Source: CAMQVM01 sp044433365 (lineage in GTDB: Bacteria > Bacteroidota > Bacteroidia > Bacteroidales > Rikenellaceae). Taken from it: a stretch of DNA of 7,056 bases. Under the pieces are notes generated by a model that ran no database searches, was not told the DNA's origin, and worked only from the letters and a program-made list of their open reading frames with translations. This document shows positions 4,642 through 7,056 of this stretch, one piece after another (position 1 is the first letter of the stretch; each line of letters begins with the position of its first letter). The stretch lies in NCBI GenBank assembly GCA_044433365.1, contig JAWXTR010000126.1, positions 1 through 7,056 on the forward strand, in the 5' to 3' direction. Position numbers and translations under genes: made by a program.

Positions 4642-6723
4642 CTATTTTAAGCCCATTTTTTCTATTAAAGCATCTGAATTTGGCTCAGCACCACGAAACT
4701 TAACATATAGTTTCATTGCATCTTCGCTATTACCTTTTGATAGCACATTATTTCTAAAACTTTGCGCCACCTCTCTATTAAAAATTCCCTCTTCTTTAAA
4801 TTTATGAAACGCATCTGCCTCCAACACTTCAGCCCATTTATAGCTATAATATCCTGCCGAATATCCTCCCGCAAAAATATGAGAGAATGATGGAGAGAAA
4901 CAAACTTCGCTGCTATAAGGGAAAATTTGTGTAGGCTCAGCAGCCATTTTCTCAAACTCAGCTACGCTTAACTGCGTAGGAACAGTAAGCATATGCCAAT
5001 TCATATCAATAATACCAAACGAAAGCTGACGCACTGCACCATAGCTAACAAGGAAATTACGAGAATCTACAATTTTTTGGATTAACTCCATCGGTATCGA
5101 CTCTCCGCTCTCATAATGTTTTGCCCAAAGGTTAAGAAACTCAGGCTCTGTAGCCCAATTTTCCATTATTTGCGAAGGAAGCTCAACAAAATCCCAAGCT
5201 ACATTTGTGCCAGAAATCGAAGAGTATTTTCCATCTGCAAACATACCATGCAAAGCGTGCCCCATCTCGTGAAGAAGCGTTGTAACCTCATCAAAGGTGA
5301 GAAGTGAGGGAGTTGAAGAGGTAGGTTTTGTAAAGTTACACACAACCGACACAATTGGTTTTACACCCATCTTCTGCTCACGATACGAAGTCATCCAAGC
5401 ACCTCCATTTTTGGAGCTACGAGGGAAGAAATCGAGATAAAGAAGCGAAATAAAATCGCCATTTTCATCGTATACCTCAAAGCTTTCTACATCTTTATGA
5501 TAAAGAGGAACATCAAAAGTCTCTACAAATTTTACTCCATAAAGACGATTACAAAGCATAAATACAGCATCTTTTACTGCAGAAAGCTCGAAATATGGCT
5601 TTAACATCTCGCTACTTAACGAGAATTTCTCTTGTTTATATTTTTCGCTATAGTAAGAAAAATCGTAAGGCTGCATTTGAGCCTCGCCATAGTTGTCCGA
5701 TTTTTTTGCATAATCAAAAATCTCTTTCACCTCTTTTTTAGCATAATCCAAAACATGGGCGTTCATTCCGTAAAGGAAGTCAGTGACCGTTTTAGCCGAT
5801 TTTGCCATTCTCTCCTCTAATACGTAGTCGGCATGAGAGCTATAACCAAGTAGTTTTGCTCTTTCTAAGCGTAAATCTACAATCTTTTTTATTATTTCGC
5901 TATTGGAAAACTCACCAGATAGTGCACGAGAGCCGTAAGCTAACCACATTTTTTTACGAAGCTCGCCATTAGCACTATATTTCATAAAAGAAACATAACT
6001 AGGACCATGAAGAGTGTATACCCACCCTTCTTTCTCCTGCTCTTTTGCTGTCTCTGCTCCCATTTCTACAACAAAATCGGGAAGTCCAACTAAATCAACA
6101 GAATCAGTTAGGCGTAGAGTCCAATCATTTGTTGCGGCCAAAAGATTTTGGTCGAACATTAGAGTAAGATTTGAAAGCTCTTTACTAACCTCACGGTATC
6201 TCTCCTTTTCATCACCTTTTAAATCTGCTCCTCCTCGCGAAAATCCTTTATAGGTTATCTGAGTTAAACGCAAATCTTCGCCCTCTAACCCTAATATCTC
6301 TCTACTATCATAAACACTCTTTACCCTCTCAAAAAGCTTCTCATTTAGGTAGATGTCGTTGCTATATTCGGTAAGCAAAGGGGTTACAGCTAGTGCAATC
6401 TGCTGCATTGTATCAGAAGTATTGCAACTATTTTGGTTGAAAAATATGGTTGAAATATTAGAAAGTAGCTCACCGCTATTTTCTAACGCTAAAATTGTAT
6501 TATCAAATGTTGGAGCATCTTTACTATTAATTATTGTCTCTATCTCCTCTCTACCTCTCTCCACAGCTACTTTAAAAGCTGGTTCATAATCTTCCAACGA
6601 GATTTTATCAAACTCTGGCGCACCATATTTAGCCTTTGAAGGCTCTAATAGAGGGTTTGTTTGATTACTGCTGCATCCAATCATAGTTAATGTTGTTAAA
6701 AATATAAATAATAAACGTTTCAT
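4642..6723 (-). CDS. dcp: M3 family zinc metallopeptidase, peptidyl-dipeptidase Dcp type, lipoprotein
   Basis: Predicted to remove C-terminal dipeptides from oligopeptides, as Dcp does, supplying peptides and amino acids. The 693 residues compare with about 680 for classical Dcp. Residues 1-16 form a signal peptide ending in MIGC, so C17 is a likely lipid anchor and the enzyme probably sits in the envelope. NPLLEPSKAKYGAPEFDKI (23-41) and the helical N-terminal half are Dcp-like. The zinc site is HEMGH (H485, E486, H489) with E514 in DFVELPSQ as third ligand. SGTNVAWDFVE is the Dcp-type version of this region, and FSHIFAGGYSAGYYSYKW (613-630) supplies the substrate-binding H615 and tyrosines. 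All key residues are present. The start follows an A-rich, Shine-Dalgarno-free leader. Oligopeptidase A is the nearest alternative, but the N-terminus and zinc region favour Dcp. Confidence 0.93.
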   Translation of the reverse strand: MKRLLFIFLTTLTMIGCSSNQTNPLLEPSKAKYGAPEFDKISLEDYEPAFKVAVERGREEIETIINSKDAPTFDNTILALENSGELLSNISTIFFNQNSCNTSDTMQQIALAVTPLLTEYSNDIYLNEKLFERVKSVYDSREILGLEGEDLRLTQITYKGFSRGGADLKGDEKERYREVSKELSNLTLMFDQNLLAATNDWTLRLTDSVDLVGLPDFVVEMGAETAKEQEKEGWVYTLHGPSYVSFMKYSANGELRKKMWLAYGSRALSGEFSNSEIIKKIVDLRLERAKLLGYSSHADYVLEERMAKSAKTVTDFLYGMNAHVLDYAKKEVKEIFDYAKKSDNYGEAQMQPYDFSYYSEKYKQEKFSLSSEMLKPYFELSAVKDAVFMLCNRLYGVKFVETFDVPLYHKDVESFEVYDENGDFISLLYLDFFPRSSKNGGAWMTSYREQKMGVKPIVSVVCNFTKPTSSTPSLLTFDEVTTLLHEMGHALHGMFADGKYSSISGTNVAWDFVELPSQIMENWATEPEFLNLWAKHYESGESIPMELIQKIVDSRNFLVSYGAVRQLSFGIIDMNWHMLTVPTQLSVAEFEKMAAEPTQIFPYSSEVCFSPSFSHIFAGGYSAGYYSYKWAEVLEADAFHKFKEEGIFNREVAQSFRNNVLSKGNSEDAMKLYVKFRGAEPNSDALIEKMGLK

Positions 6724-6768
6724 TTTTAAAATTATTTTATTTTACTAATTTTTTATGTAAAATTCCAT

Positions 6769-6834
6769 AAAATCGAATAACAAAATTGCTTGAAATTTCA
6801 AGGGGAGTTCTAATAATTGGTTTTATTCGATTTT
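6769..6834. repeat. Nested inverted repeats upstream of the peptidase gene, carrying the AGGGGAGTTCTAA core
   Basis: AAAATCGAATAA (6769-6780) and TTATTCGATTTT (6823-6834) are perfect 12-bp inverted arms. Between them lie CTTGAAATTTCAAG (6789-6802), a perfect 14-bp palindrome, and AGGGGAGTTCTAA (6801-6813), identical to 3942-3954. The right arm overlaps the base of the long hairpin at 6831-6933, so the two folds would compete. The element ends about 45 bp before the peptidase start codon. It could be a transcribed leader structure or a dispersed repeat; the shared core favours the repeat. Confidence 0.5.
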
Positions 6835-6933
6835 TTATTTTGAGGTTTTAGATTTGGATTTTGCAAAATGTGGGCGTAGCGGTGACTACGGTGCATTTTG
6901 TAAAATTCAAAGATGAAGCCTCAAAATGAAAAA
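6831..6933 (+). repeat. Long hairpin of about 40 bp upstream of the peptidase gene
   Basis: Positions 6831-6870 pair in register with 6894-6933. Of 40 positions only 6851/6913 and 6852/6912 are mismatched; five are G-U wobbles when read as plus-strand RNA (6836, 6846, 6849, 6857, 6863 on the left arm). The tip has a further CGTAG / CTACG stem (6875-6879 / 6886-6890) with a 6-nt loop. As minus-strand RNA the wobbles become A-C mismatches. No T-run follows on either strand, so it is not an ordinary terminator. A plus-strand structured RNA and a hairpin-type mobile or REP-like repeat are both open. Confidence 0.6.
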
Positions 6934-6936
6934 GCG

Positions 6937-7056
6937 TTAAGTAGGGTAAAATAATTATTGGTGTATTTTTAATAGTGCTATTGGAGATGAGATTTTTTGC
7001 TATTGAATCGAAAATATAGTGGTTCTATATTGAGATTTAATAGTGAAAAATATCGC
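6937..7056. other. AT-rich right edge without a supported gene
   Basis: I see no coding region here. The word TTTAATAGTG occurs twice (6968-6977 and 7036-7045), GCTATTG occurs twice (6977-6983 and 6999-7005), and AATATAG / CTATATT (7013-7019 / 7025-7031) forms a 7-bp hairpin. With the hairpin elements listed above, this completes the 333-bp gene-free stretch right of the peptidase start. Confidence 0.5.

Noticed and set aside
4713..4955. Minus-strand 80-codon frame inside the peptidase gene
   Set aside because: It overlaps the conserved zinc-peptidase C-terminus in another frame and is low-complexity; the peptidase frame is intact, so no frameshift is needed.
6810..6896. Minus-strand frame of 28 codons (ATG at 6896) within the long hairpin
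   Set aside because: It is short, lies on hairpin and repeat sequence, and has no ribosome-binding or family signal.

Overview
This is an AT-rich chromosomal window, most likely from an anaerobic Bacteroidales-type member of the Bacteroidota. The assignment rests on protein style (a 314-residue LDH-like malate dehydrogenase, cysteine-anchored FKBP lipoproteins, a lipoprotein Dcp-type M3 peptidase), A/T-rich start regions mostly without Shine-Dalgarno sequences, and a TTTG / TAnnTTTG promoter of the Bacteroidota type before one gene. Genus and species cannot be read from it.

All six convincing genes lie on the minus strand, so transcription runs right to left. From the right: a Dcp-like M3 metallopeptidase lipoprotein (4642-6723); a small FKBP-type lipoprotein with its own promoter (3994-4518); a larger FKBP lipoprotein with two FKBP-like regions (2752-3822), overlapping by 8 bp a short RsmI-like SAM-dependent methyltransferase (2049-2759) that ends in a clear intrinsic terminator; then, after a 313-bp gene-free leader full of dyads, gcvH (1358-1735) and mdh (369-1313) 44 bp apart, ending in a second strong intrinsic terminator.

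Functionally, the right half is envelope protein and peptide handling: a peptidyl-dipeptidase and two prolyl-isomerase-like folding factors, all predicted lipoproteins. The left half is central metabolism: the lipoyl carrier protein of glycine cleavage and NAD-dependent malate dehydrogenase, probably co-transcribed.

The coding content is ordinary. I see no defence system, CRISPR array, transposase, phage gene, tRNA or rRNA. The unexplained structure is between genes: GC-richer repeats and a G9 tract at the left edge, a perfect 19-bp hairpin, a foldable leader upstream of gcvH with two CTAG-centred dyads, a dispersed element with the core AGGGGAGTTCTAA, and a hairpin of about 40 bp near the right edge whose G-U pairs favour a plus-strand RNA. 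The most economical reading is that several of these are genome-wide intergenic repeats, but that cannot be tested from one window.
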